A stretch of 23,344 nucleotides of DNA from an uncultured Clostridia bacterium (GCA_934631055.1 CAKTXP010000017.1:1-23344), one strand, 5' to 3'; positions 1 through 7,975 are shown, counted from the stretch's first letter. Made by a program: numbers and translations. Notes: a model not told the origin generated them from the sequence alone.

Positions 1-97
1 TCCGCCACAGTCCGTAAAGATTCAAAGCTCTACGCACGCGAGCAAGCTTTATACAATTTCCTGTACGTTAAAAACGCGGGCTGAGCCCGCATTCACT
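1..97. repeat. Terminator-linked repeat, unit 1 (tandem array)
   Basis: First visible unit of a tandem repeat with a period of exactly 97 bp. It is almost identical to 98-194. It has a body (1-70) and a hairpin with stem 76-81/85-90 and loop TGA. Read on the minus strand, the hairpin is followed by GTTTTT, like an intrinsic terminator. The window begins at the unit boundary, so more units may lie to the left. Confidence 0.85.
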
Positions 98-194
98 TCC
101 GCCACAGTCCGTAAAGATTCAAAGCTCTACGCACGCGAGCAAGCTTTATACAATTTCCTGTACGTTAAAAACGCAGGCTGAGCCTGCGTTCACT
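98..194. repeat. Terminator-linked repeat, unit 2
   Basis: Second unit. The body matches unit 1 throughout. The terminal hairpin differs by paired changes: GCGGGC-TGA-GCCCGC in unit 1 becomes GCAGGC-TGA-GCCTGC here. Pairing is therefore preserved and even extended to nine pairs (170-178/182-190). On the minus strand the stem is followed by a T tract. Confidence 0.85.
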
Positions 195-304
195 TCCGCC
201 GAAGTCCGCCACGCATCAAAGCTTTGCTCACGCGGGTGATTTTTACGCAATTTCCCATATACGTTAAGAAAACACCGCCGCAGTTCAATCGCTGCGGCGG
301 TGTT
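195..304. repeat. Terminator-linked repeat, unit 3 (diverged)
   Basis: Diverged third unit. It shares the TCCGCC start, the AAAGCT/ACGCG middle, CAATTTCC and ACGTTAA with units 1 and 2. Its terminal hairpin has been replaced by the larger stem that serves as the tatD terminator (271-304). No credible gene lies in 1-352; a 63-codon minus-strand frame there is made of repeat sequence and has no ribosome binding site. Confidence 0.6.
260..304 (-). terminator. Intrinsic terminator of metG-tatD
   Basis: A perfect 13-bp stem (AACACCGCCGCAG at 271-283 pairing with 292-304) with an 8-nt loop. On the minus strand it is followed by the T-rich tract TTTTCTT. It lies about 50 bp past the tatD stop and is oriented to end that transcript. 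Confidence 0.9.
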
Positions 305-352
305 TCTATATGATTCCGTATCTATATTCACGTTCAAAACACAGACCCGTTT

Positions 353-1141
353 TTATTCGATTCCGTAGAACCGTTTTCCGTTTTGCCGAGTGATATCGCA
401 AAGCTCCTGCGCGTCCATGCCCCGCAGACTCGCGATAAACCGGCAGATATGCGCGACATTGCAGGGCTCATTGCGCCGCCCGCGAACGGGTTCAGGCGCC
501 AGATACGGGCTGTCCGTCTCGATCATGAGGCTTTCGATCGGGACATTCTTCGCGACTTCCTGAAGATTAGCGGAACGCTTAAACGTCACCGGTCCCGCAA
601 AGGAGATCATGCAGCCCAGAGACAAATAGACCTTCGCGCTCTCCCAGCTTGCGGAACAGCAATGGATGACGCAGTGCGGCAGCCTGTCTTTGTTGGCGCG
701 CAGGATATCCATCGTATCGCCATGCGCATCGCGGATATGCAAGATGACCGGCTTTTTCAGCTCATACGCCAGTTCAAGCTGGCGGACAAAGACATCCTTC
801 TGCACGTCGCGCGGCGACAGATCGTAGTAATAATCCAGTCCGATCTCGCCCAACGCTCTGACCTTCGGCTCTTCCGTCAGCCAGTGCGTCAGCGTCGGAA
901 TATCCTCCTCGCGAAAGCTCTTCGCGTCATGCGGATGAACGCCGACTGCCGCATAGATGTTCTCATTTTCACGGGCAAGCGCCACACTCTGCGCGCTGGA
1001 TTCCATATCTGCGCCGACGCACATGCAGAGCATGCCGCCCGCCCGCATGCGTGCGAGAACCTCTGCCCTGTCTTCATCAAAGCGCTCGTCTGTCGGGTGC
1101 GCATGCGTGTCAAACAGACCGATGAGTGTATCCTGTTCCAT
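353..1141 (-). CDS. tatD: TatD-family metal-dependent hydrolase (DNase-like)
   Basis: Predicted TIM-barrel metallohydrolase of the TatD/YabD family, whose members act as 3'-5' exonucleases on damaged DNA or as broader metal-dependent hydrolases. The sequence shows the family motifs in order: the N-terminal metal site FDTHAHP (His13, His15), GEIGLDYYYD with Glu99, the HIRDA histidine, HCC, and the C-terminal ETDSPYLAPEP with its metal-binding Asp. Length (262 aa) is typical. I chose the second ATG (1141): AAGAGGG (1148-1154) touches the upstream ATG at 1147 but sits at a proper 6-nt spacing from this one. The gene follows metG on the same strand across a 180-bp gap filled by a palindromic element; the metG-tatD order is common in Bacillota. 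A terminator follows at 271-304. The exact substrate cannot be read from sequence. Confidence 0.93.
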   Translation of the reverse strand: MEQDTLIGLFDTHAHPTDERFDEDRAEVLARMRAGGMLCMCVGADMESSAQSVALARENENIYAAVGVHPHDAKSFREEDIPTLTHWLTEEPKVRALGEIGLDYYYDLSPRDVQKDVFVRQLELAYELKKPVILHIRDAHGDTMDILRANKDRLPHCVIHCCSASWESAKVYLSLGCMISFAGPVTFKRSANLQEVAKNVPIESLMIETDSPYLAPEPVRGRRNEPCNVAHICRFIASLRGMDAQELCDITRQNGKRFYGIE

Positions 1142-1161
1142 GATCATCCCTCTTTTTAAAG

Positions 1162-1316
1162 AAGGGACTGTTGCCCATCATGCCCTCTCAGTCACTTCGC
1201 GACAGCTCTCCCAGAGGGGAAGCCAAGATATCTGCAAATTTTGAAATCTGCCTTATCTTGCTTCCCCTTTGGAGGAGATGGCTCAAAGAGCCGGAGAGGG
1301 CTTGCAACAGCCCCTT
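1162..1316. repeat. MITE-like 155-bp imperfect palindrome with terminal inverted repeats
   Basis: The ends are 13-bp inverted repeats with one mismatch (AAGGGACTGTTGC at 1162-1174; the reverse complement of 1304-1316 is AAGGGGCTGTTGC). Inside, CCCTCTC (1183-1189) pairs with GAGAGGG (1294-1300), and 1213-1229 pairs with 1255-1270 apart from one gap and one mismatch. The whole segment can fold into one long hairpin. It contains no coding sequence and no clear target-site duplication. It fills the metG-tatD gap, and its left end stops 7 bp short of the tatD ribosome binding site. Confidence 0.75.
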
Positions 1317-1327
1317 ATATTGATTTA

Positions 1328-3319
1328 TCAGCCGATCTCGCAGCCGTCCTCCATGTCGGAATCCACCGTCAGCAGGCTCAGCTTGCTGTCGTCCGCATTC
1401 GCGGCGCACAGCAGCATACCGTGGGACTCCACACCGCGGATCTTGCGCGGCGCAAGGTTCGCCAGCAAGACGACCTTCTTGCCGACCATCTCTTCCGGCG
1501 TATAGAACTTCGCAATACCGGATACGACGACGCGCTCCGTATTACCGACTTTCAGCGTGGACATCAGCAGCTTGTCCGCCTTAGGAACCTTTTCGCACTT
1601 GAGAACCTTCGCGACAACCAGCTGAATCTTCTCAAAGTCCTCAAACTGAATCAGGTCGCGCTGGGTAAAGACCGTCTTTTCCTCGTCGGTCGGCGCGGGC
1701 AGTTCGTCCTTCGCCGCGATCTCTTTGGCATGCTCAAGCGCAGCCTGCTTTTCAGCTTCCAGAAGCTCAAGCTCCTTGGCTACGTCGATGCGCGGGAAGA
1801 GCGCTTCGCCCTTATGCACCTTGCTGCCCGGAACGACGCCGCCGAATACCTTGATGGAATCCCACGTTTTCAGCGCGTCATCCGTCACGCCGATCTGCGC
1901 AAAGATGCGTTCCGGCGTGCGCGGCATGGTCGGAGAGATCAGCACGGCGACGATGCGCGCGCATTCGAGCAGCACATACAGCACCGTTCCCAGACGCGGG
2001 CGATCCGCTTCGTTCTTGGCAAGCACCCACGGCGTCGTCAGGTCGATATAGCGGTTGCACTCGCCGATGAGCTTCCAGATCTCCGTCAGCGCGTTGCTGA
2101 ACTGGAGCCCGTTCATGCACTTTTCAACGTCCATCCAAAGGTTCTGCGCCTGGTCGATAAGCTTCCGATCCAGCTCGGTATACTCGGCGGGCGCGGGAAC
2201 GACGCCGTCGAAATACTTCTCGATCATCGCAACACTGCGGCTGACCAGGTTGCCCAAGTCGTTCGCCAGATCCGCGTTAATGCGCTTGATGAGCGCTTCG
2301 TTGGAGAACTCGCCGTCCGCGCCAAACGGCATCTCGCGCATCAGGAAATAGCGCACAGCGTCGGAAGAATAGCGCTCGCAGAGCTTCACCGGATCGACGA
2401 CATTGCCCTTCGATTTGCTCATCTTGCCGCCGCCCATGACCAGCCAGCCATGACCAAACACCTGCTTAGGCAGCGGCAGACCGAGCGCATGCAGCATGAT
2501 GGGCCAGATAATGGTATGGAAGCGGACGATTTCCTTGCCTACCAGATGGATATCCGCGGGCCAATACTTCTGGAAGAGCGAATCGTCATCCGAATTATAG
2601 CCCAGCGCGTTGATATAGTTGGTCAGCGCGTCCACCCAGACATAGACCGTGTGCTTCGGGTCGAAATCGACCGGAATGCCCCACTTGAGGGACGTGCGCG
2701 ATACGCACAGATCCTGCAAGCCCGGGATCAGGAAGTTATTGAGCATTTCAGCGGTACGCGTCGGCGGCTGAATGAAATCCGGATGGGACTTGATGTAGTC
2801 GATAAGCCAATCCTGATACTTGGACAGGCGGAAGAAATAGCTTTCCTCGCGCGTCTTTTCGACCGGACGTCCGCAGTCCGGACAGCAGCCGTCCTTGAGC
2901 TGAAGCTCCGTCCAGAAGGACTCGCACGGCGTGCAGTACCAGCCCTCGTATTCGCTCTTATAAATATCGCCCTGATCGTAGAGCTTGCGGAAGATCTTCT
3001 GGACGGATTTGACATGGCGCTCGTCCGTCGTGCGGATAAAGTCGCTGTAATCAATATCCATCAGCTTCCACAGATCCTTGATGCCTGCGACGATATGATC
3101 CACATATTCCTTCGGCGTCACGCCGGCTTCCTTCGCCTTGCGCTCAATCTTCTGGCCATGCTCATCCGTGCCGGTCAGGAAATAGACGTCATGGCCCGTC
3201 AGCTTCTTAAAACGCGCCATGGTATCTGCCGCGGTCGAGCAATAGCTGTGACCGATGTGCAGATTATCGCTCGGATAATAAATCGGTGTTGTGATATAGA
3301 ACTTAAGTTTCTCGCTCAT
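1328..3319 (-). CDS. metG: Methionine--tRNA ligase (class I, with C-terminal tRNA-binding domain)
   Basis: Charges tRNA(Met) with methionine using ATP; cytoplasmic. Seen in order: the class I signature HIGH at residues 21-24, a zinc knuckle formed by CTPC (129-132) and CPDC (146-149), KMSKS at 299-303, the anticodon-binding helical domain, and a C-terminal Trbp111/EMAP-like tRNA-binding domain from about residue 560. The 663-aa length fits bacterial MetRS with that appendix. I chose the ATG at 3319 because AAGGAG lies at good spacing; an in-frame TTG six codons upstream overlaps the ribosome binding site and is unlikely. A consensus promoter (3426-3454) and a leader with two competing hairpins precede it. 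It is probably co-transcribed with tatD. Confidence 0.98.
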   Translation of the reverse strand: MSEKLKFYITTPIYYPSDNLHIGHSYCSTAADTMARFKKLTGHDVYFLTGTDEHGQKIERKAKEAGVTPKEYVDHIVAGIKDLWKLMDIDYSDFIRTTDERHVKSVQKIFRKLYDQGDIYKSEYEGWYCTPCESFWTELQLKDGCCPDCGRPVEKTREESYFFRLSKYQDWLIDYIKSHPDFIQPPTRTAEMLNNFLIPGLQDLCVSRTSLKWGIPVDFDPKHTVYVWVDALTNYINALGYNSDDDSLFQKYWPADIHLVGKEIVRFHTIIWPIMLHALGLPLPKQVFGHGWLVMGGGKMSKSKGNVVDPVKLCERYSSDAVRYFLMREMPFGADGEFSNEALIKRINADLANDLGNLVSRSVAMIEKYFDGVVPAPAEYTELDRKLIDQAQNLWMDVEKCMNGLQFSNALTEIWKLIGECNRYIDLTTPWVLAKNEADRPRLGTVLYVLLECARIVAVLISPTMPRTPERIFAQIGVTDDALKTWDSIKVFGGVVPGSKVHKGEALFPRIDVAKELELLEAEKQAALEHAKEIAAKDELPAPTDEEKTVFTQRDLIQFEDFEKIQLVVAKVLKCEKVPKADKLLMSTLKVGNTERVVVSGIAKFYTPEEMVGKKVVLLANLAPRKIRGVESHGMLLCAANADDSKLSLLTVDSDMEDGCEIG

Positions 3320-3335
3320 CCTTTTTCTCTCCTTC

Positions 3336-3408
3336 AAAAAATCGCTCCTGCATGCGCAAGGGGCGATTGCTTGTATCCAATCTGTTACCGCTCACAAATT
3401 GCAATCGC
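3336..3408 (-). promoter_or_regulatory. Putative metG leader attenuator (antiterminator/terminator pair)
   Basis: In transcript order the leader has GCGATTGC (3408-3401), its perfect complement GCAATCGC (3370-3363), and AGGAGCGATT (3349-3340) followed by a T6 run (3341-3336). The middle segment can pair with the first arm, or, through AATCGCCCCT (3368-3359, one mismatch), with the third arm to form a hairpin-plus-U-tract terminator. The two folds exclude each other. The metG ribosome binding site follows at once. No T-box or SAM riboswitch consensus is apparent, so any effector is unknown. Confidence 0.5.
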
Positions 3409-3425
3409 GCGGCTTTCACCCATTT

Positions 3426-3454
3426 ATTATAGGAAAGAAATGCCGCTCTGTCAA
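3426..3454 (-). promoter_or_regulatory. metG promoter (sigma-A consensus)
   Basis: TTGACA (3449-3454) and TATAAT (3426-3431) with a 17-bp spacer: both hexamers and the spacing match the housekeeping sigma-factor consensus exactly. The expected start is near 3419, giving a leader of about 100 nt. The -35 lies only 7 bp past the stop of the upstream gene, and no terminator separates the two. Confidence 0.93.
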
Positions 3455-3461
3455 GCAAAAA

Positions 3462-5426
3462 TCAGGTTTCCGCAAGATATCGCTGCCAGACGATGCGCTC
3501 GACATTGCCCTCTGTATCCAGATAATAGGACAGCTCGACGAAAATGGTCGCTTTGTCGTCCACCGGATCATAATAGTGGATGACAAACGTGCCGTCTCCC
3601 TGACTGCGGTACGTTCCAAACTGCTGATTGGCGGAGTTCCAATTGTAGAGCAGCCTGTCTCCCGTCTCATTGAGCGCCGCCTGTCCCAAATCGCGGAACT
3701 TGGCAATGACGTCGTCGCCGCTCATGCCGACCTTAGTCGTCCGCGGCGCGGTCATCTTTGTGCTGGTCGTATCCAGCGCATACAGCACAGGCGCACTTCC
3801 CGCCTTTTTGACGCAGAACCGAGCCGTTCCCCAGTCGTAGACCGCTTCATAGCTCTCCATGTCCGCGCTGTACCATTCGTCCTCCGGCAGGACTTCATAG
3901 CTCGTCGGCGTTCCCCAGCTCTTGGTGAACGTGTTGTAAGTTGTCTTGTAGAGCGTCAGGTTTTTAAACGCATCGTCGGAGGTAAACATCTTCTTGAGGT
4001 TTCCCTCTACGTCGAAGGTCAGGTTCATTTCATAGCTGACCTTGCCGTTCTCCGCGACCGAAATGGCGCGCAGGGTCGTTTTGCCCACCGGAAGCTGGAT
4101 CGGCTCACCCTCAACATACAGTGTCGATTCCGTTGTCGCCTGTCTGCCGTCGAGCGTGTAATAAATGGCGACGATCTTCGCCGCGTTCTTGTCCGTTTCC
4201 GTTCCCGGGCGCAGGGATACGAGCGGGGCTTTCGTATACTTGCCGGATTGCTTGTTCGCCTGCGGCGCGGCAGGCGTCGGGATGATGACCGTATAATCGG
4301 CGGAGATCTGCTCGCTCGGCGTGCCATTTTCGGTAAAACCGATCGCCTTGATGGTCATCTTGCCTTCCGAAACATGCAGCTTCGTACCGGCGGTGTAAAT
4401 CAGTCCCGACTCGGAAGGGTCTGTGCCGTCCGTCGTATAATAAACGGTCTCGTTCTCCGGAACGCTGATGGTCACGTCGATCTCCGAGGTGTATCGTCCC
4501 GCCGCCACGGAGAACGTTGGCGCGGTCGGAGTATATTCGCGGAGCATGACATCGAATTCCTGCGTGCTGGTCGCGTTTTCCGACGCCTTTTTCATCAGCG
4601 CAAGCGCTTCCGCATTAAAGCCTTCGTCCTGATAGATCTTAATGAGGTTGCGGTAAGCGCTCGGATGAGCGGGCGCGATCTCGTTGATGAGCGATTCATA
4701 AATGCTCTTCGCTTCGTCAATACGCCCCAATTCGGTATACGCCTGCGCCATCAAAATCAGCGCATCCACGTTCTGCGGTTCTCTGTCTACCGCAATTTGA
4801 AGCGTATTGAGCGCACGGGTGTAATACGCCTGATCGAGCAGTTCTTTGCCAAGGGTCACATAAGCGTCCGTCCGCGCGATGCTCCATCCCCACTGCGCCA
4901 TCAGCCGCTGACCGTTTTCCGTCTTGAAGAGCATATATCCTCCTGCCGATACGACAAAGAGCGTCAGCAGCAGGATGACGATCAGCACATGCAGCAGTCG
5001 TTTATGCGATTTCTGATAAATGGGCGGCGCATACATGGCAGGTTTCGCATCGACCTTGCGCCGCAGATTGTCCGGCGCATGGCGGACATGGCGGACGTCG
5101 GCATGTTCCCGCGCCGCCTGTTTTTCCAGCCCGACCGGCACGCGGCTGCCCGGCTTGCCTGTCCGCGGGGGCGTGGGATTCGATACCGGAACGCGCTTAG
5201 GCGTGGAGACCGTTCCGATGTTCTGCTCCCCGGTTTGTTCTCTTTTGTTCTGTTCAGCGGCGGAACACTGATCCGGCGTGACACGGCGGGCAACATGCGC
5301 GCGCGGCGCTTCCTGCTCCACGTCAGCTTCGGCGCGCTTGCGCCTGTACGCGCGCTGCACAGCGTTGCAGCTCGGGCATACGCGCGCCGTATCCGGCAGT
5401 TCACGACCACAGTTTGGACAGATCAC
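3462..5426 (-). CDS. Membrane-anchored zinc-ribbon/TPR protein with chitobiase-C-like repeats
   Basis: Function not recognised; the architecture is clear. Residues 3-20 form a zinc ribbon with cysteines 3, 6, 17 and 20. A basic, Pro-rich, low-complexity linker follows to about 140, then one transmembrane helix (about 144-167), TPR-like helical repeats (about 183-290), and two beta-sandwich repeats resembling the chitobiase/beta-hexosaminidase C-terminal domain (about 300-380 and 385-470, each with a YYT-x-DG motif). A 180-residue C-terminal domain of unknown type ends the protein. Topology is probably zinc ribbon inside, repeats outside. The start is GTG at 5426, preceded by AAGGAGG at about 10 nt. 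It is the last gene of the long minus-strand operon, 45 bp after the helical-repeat gene. Such proteins are often annotated only as zinc-ribbon or TPR proteins; a role in envelope sensing is speculation. Confidence 0.85.
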   Translation of the reverse strand: MICPNCGRELPDTARVCPSCNAVQRAYRRKRAEADVEQEAPRAHVARRVTPDQCSAAEQNKREQTGEQNIGTVSTPKRVPVSNPTPPRTGKPGSRVPVGLEKQAAREHADVRHVRHAPDNLRRKVDAKPAMYAPPIYQKSHKRLLHVLIVILLLTLFVVSAGGYMLFKTENGQRLMAQWGWSIARTDAYVTLGKELLDQAYYTRALNTLQIAVDREPQNVDALILMAQAYTELGRIDEAKSIYESLINEIAPAHPSAYRNLIKIYQDEGFNAEALALMKKASENATSTQEFDVMLREYTPTAPTFSVAAGRYTSEIDVTISVPENETVYYTTDGTDPSESGLIYTAGTKLHVSEGKMTIKAIGFTENGTPSEQISADYTVIIPTPAAPQANKQSGKYTKAPLVSLRPGTETDKNAAKIVAIYYTLDGRQATTESTLYVEGEPIQLPVGKTTLRAISVAENGKVSYEMNLTFDVEGNLKKMFTSDDAFKNLTLYKTTYNTFTKSWGTPTSYEVLPEDEWYSADMESYEAVYDWGTARFCVKKAGSAPVLYALDTTSTKMTAPRTTKVGMSGDDVIAKFRDLGQAALNETGDRLLYNWNSANQQFGTYRSQGDGTFVIHYYDPVDDKATIFVELSYYLDTEGNVERIVWQRYLAET

Positions 5427-5471
5427 GAAAGCAGTTCCTCCTTCTCGAGGTAAAAATGCGCGATAAGACGC

Positions 5472-6299
5472 TTAAACGCGTCTGAGAGATTCATAATATG
5501 GGTCGCCCGCGAATTCGCGTTCCGGCGGGCGTTCGCCGCCCAGCGCTTCGATCGCGTTAACGATCTCGACATAATCCAGATAATTGACATCCGGACTTTG
5601 CGCCGCTTTTGTCAGCATGGGAATCGCCCGCTCGTCGCCGAATTTCGCCAGATAGGAAGCGAACAGCGCGCGGCGCTCGTCGCGGGTCGCAAAGCGTTCC
5701 GCCAGCAGCTCATAAATACGGTCGTCGCCGGGATAATTGCTCAGGATATCCGCAAAGATATCGCGCCCCGCCTGACCCGCGCGGGCAAGCGCCGTCAGCA
5801 CCGGCTCGACGACCTCCGCGCCCATGGAGAGAAGCGCTTCCGCACAGAGGTCGCCCTTGTCGCTCGGCTCCTCCAGCGACGCGATCCAGTCGATATACCT
5901 GCCCATCGGCTCTCTGCTTTCCATTTCGCGGAGCAGGGAAATCGCCGTCATCTGCACTTCTTCCGGCAGATCCTCTCTCCCAAGCAGCGCAAGCAGGCTC
6001 TTCTCCGCCGCCTCGCCCAGTTCCGTGATGCGCTCAAGCAGCAGATCCGGAACCGGCACGCCCTCCTTGATATACTGGCAGAGCCAATCGACCAGCATGC
6101 CCGCGTCGTCAAACTGCTCAAAATAATCCTGCGGCGCCGTTCCATCCAGAAAACCCGCCGGCTTTTGCAGGAACTCCATGTAGACATCCGGCATCATGTT
6201 TTCGATAACGTCCATGTTATCCTTGTATTTTTCCGAATTTTCCTTGACCCACGCGCCCATGTACTTTTCAAACTCGCGGTCAAAATTGATGCACTTCAT
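5472..6299 (-). CDS. Helical-repeat (HEAT-like) protein of unknown function
   Basis: A 275-aa acidic, soluble, alpha-helical protein with no signal peptide or membrane segment. From about residue 80 onward it shows successive helix pairs (for example LGEAAEKSLLALLGRED, ALLSMGAEVVEPVLTALARAG, LAKFGDERAIPMLTKAA) that resemble HEAT-like repeats, which usually act as protein-binding scaffolds. I recognise no catalytic motif and assign no function. The ATG at 6299 overlaps the TGA of the upstream TPR gene by 4 bp (ATGA), with AAAGGAAG at suitable spacing, so translation is probably coupled. After its stop a small inverted repeat (AGACGC/GCGTCT) lacks a T tract and is not a convincing terminator; the zinc-ribbon gene follows 45 bp on. 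Confidence 0.75.
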   Translation of the reverse strand: MKCINFDREFEKYMGAWVKENSEKYKDNMDVIENMMPDVYMEFLQKPAGFLDGTAPQDYFEQFDDAGMLVDWLCQYIKEGVPVPDLLLERITELGEAAEKSLLALLGREDLPEEVQMTAISLLREMESREPMGRYIDWIASLEEPSDKGDLCAEALLSMGAEVVEPVLTALARAGQAGRDIFADILSNYPGDDRIYELLAERFATRDERRALFASYLAKFGDERAIPMLTKAAQSPDVNYLDYVEIVNAIEALGGERPPEREFAGDPYYESLRRV

Positions 6300-7975
6300 T
6301 GTCCATGCTTCCTTTCGTTATTCTGCTCCGTTTCCCGAACGGCTTTGACCATTCTTAGAACCATGACCCGGCAAAGCCGCGCCGACACGCCGTTTCGGCG
6401 CGCGACGACGCTCAGTCTGACCCGATGCTGTTTTAATTCGTGAAACAGGTATTCAAGCGCCGCCACGCACGCTGGCTTTTCGCGTCCCTGCGGCAGACCG
6501 TATCGTTCCAGATAGTTGATATACATTAGCAGCAGGACGCGCGGCGCCTGCGGAAAATCCGGCATCAGCGCATCCGCCGCAGCCTGAACGATCTCCTGCG
6601 CCGCTTCTCCGCCTTCCTGTGTTTTTGCCGTTCCGCTTGCCGCCAGCTTGACCAGCTTCCCGCCGATATCCACGTCATACGGGGCAAACGCGCCATCCGA
6701 CGTCATGACCTGCATCAGCGTGTATTTCAGCGTATCGCCCACCTGCGGGTCGGTCAAAGCATCCAGCATCGTCTGTTTCGCTTCTTCCGTCTTGAGCGCG
6801 CGCATCAGCAGCACGCTGAGAATCGCCGCATTCTGTCCGGCGACTGCCGAACGGAACGCCCACGCGCTCAGCCTGCAAAGCTCGCGTTCCCGCGCGCCGT
6901 CTATCTCCTGCTCATCCGCGTACAGCGCGGCGATCATGCGCATCGCGCGGTTGACCGCTTCCTCCCGCGGAACATCCAGTCCGAGGGTCAGCCGTTCCGA
7001 CGGCTTGCTTCCTTCCCGCGCCATCGCGTAAAGATATGGACAAACCGTGTTTTCCGGCAGAAGGACGCAGAGCTGAGCGAACTGCCTTTTGGCTTCGTCC
7101 ATCCTGCCCAGATTCAGCAGCGCACAGCCGCGCAGCAGCATGCCTTTCGTTGCATACGGTTCTCTGTGAAGCAGCGCCCGCGTCAGCCTGAGCGTCATCC
7201 TATCCTCGCCATGTTTGGCGCTCTCGACCGCAACGTTGAACAGGTCATCCGCGTTTTGCGTCCGCAGAACGGCAATGTGCAGCAGGCGTCGAGCTTCGTC
7301 CGTCCGCTCCATCGTATACAGCAGGTCAAGCAGGACGCAGATCGTCTGTATCCTTGCGGGAGCAAGCGCATGCGCCCGCCGCGCGTGTTCCAGCGCGTCA
7401 TCCAGCCTGCCCAGCAGCATTTCGCAGCATGCCAGCAGCGTCAGTCTCTGCGCGTTCTCATACAGGTCGAGCGCATGCAGCATGGTTCGTCTTGCCGCGT
7501 GTACCTTGCCCTCCTGAAGCCGATCGACCGCGCGGCGCTCCAGCATCTTTGCCCGCTGTTTCTTGTTTTGCGCCATCGGCGTCTGCATCGCCTCGCCCAA
7601 CTGCCTTTTCAGCAAAGACGCCAGATCCGGCGACACGCCCTGACGGTCGCTGTTTTCAAACTGTTCAAAATACGAGACTGCACGCGGCAGGTCTGCCCGC
7701 TGTGCGCTGGACAGCGCCAGGTTGAACCACGCCTGCGCGGCATATCCGCCTTTCATGCGCGCCACGCGCAGATACGAACGGGCGGCTTCTTCTTCGCAAC
7801 CCATCTCGTCGTAGGTCAGCGCCATCTCCCATTCGATCGCTTCCTCCGAACCGAACTGGTCGCGCGCCTTTGCAAGCAGTGCCATGGCTTCGCCGTATCT
7901 ACCGGCAAAACGGTGCTTCTGCGCGCGCATGACCCAGTATTCACTTGTGCGCGCCATGGAAACCACCTTCGTCAT
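6296..7975 (-). CDS. Tetratricopeptide-repeat protein
   Basis: A 559-aa soluble protein built largely of TPR-type helix pairs. Clear examples are FAGRYGEAMALLAKARDQFG near the N-terminus, LGRLDDALEHARRAHALAP near residue 190, and NLGRMDEAKRQFAQLCVLLP near residue 300. The C-terminal 40 residues contain a helix-turn-helix-like segment (RLSVVARRNGVSARLCRVM), but I would not call it DNA-binding without structural support. TPR proteins generally mediate protein-protein contacts; the specific role is unknown. The start (ATG, 7975) has AAGGAGG six bases upstream, and the gene lies 18 bp after hslO. Its stop overlaps the start of the helical-repeat gene. The two are probably co-expressed partners. 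Confidence 0.85.
   Translation of the reverse strand: MTKVVSMARTSEYWVMRAQKHRFAGRYGEAMALLAKARDQFGSEEAIEWEMALTYDEMGCEEEAARSYLRVARMKGGYAAQAWFNLALSSAQRADLPRAVSYFEQFENSDRQGVSPDLASLLKRQLGEAMQTPMAQNKKQRAKMLERRAVDRLQEGKVHAARRTMLHALDLYENAQRLTLLACCEMLLGRLDDALEHARRAHALAPARIQTICVLLDLLYTMERTDEARRLLHIAVLRTQNADDLFNVAVESAKHGEDRMTLRLTRALLHREPYATKGMLLRGCALLNLGRMDEAKRQFAQLCVLLPENTVCPYLYAMAREGSKPSERLTLGLDVPREEAVNRAMRMIAALYADEQEIDGARERELCRLSAWAFRSAVAGQNAAILSVLLMRALKTEEAKQTMLDALTDPQVGDTLKYTLMQVMTSDGAFAPYDVDIGGKLVKLAASGTAKTQEGGEAAQEIVQAAADALMPDFPQAPRVLLLMYINYLERYGLPQGREKPACVAALEYLFHELKQHRVRLSVVARRNGVSARLCRVMVLRMVKAVRETEQNNERKHGQ

Noticed and set aside
1..304. CRISPR array
   Set aside because: The units are adjacent 97-bp repeats with no variable spacers, and no cas genes are present.
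146..337. 63-codon minus-strand frame at the left end
   Set aside because: It is composed of the tandem repeat and the tatD terminator, lacks a ribosome binding site, and is not preserved between repeat units.
3320..3425. T-box riboswitch ahead of metG
   Set aside because: GGGTGAAAGCCGCG near the 5' end loosely recalls the T-box sequence, but it lies at the transcript start rather than just before the terminator, and the leader is too short for a specifier stem.
1241..3583. A very long open frame on the plus strand (780 codons) opposite metG
   Set aside because: It is antisense to a fully motif-supported metG, its translation is Arg/His/Leu-rich low-quality sequence, and it has no ribosome binding site. 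Similar long plus-strand frames at 3399-5453 and 7166-8923 are the same effect of biased codon use in a GC-rich genome.
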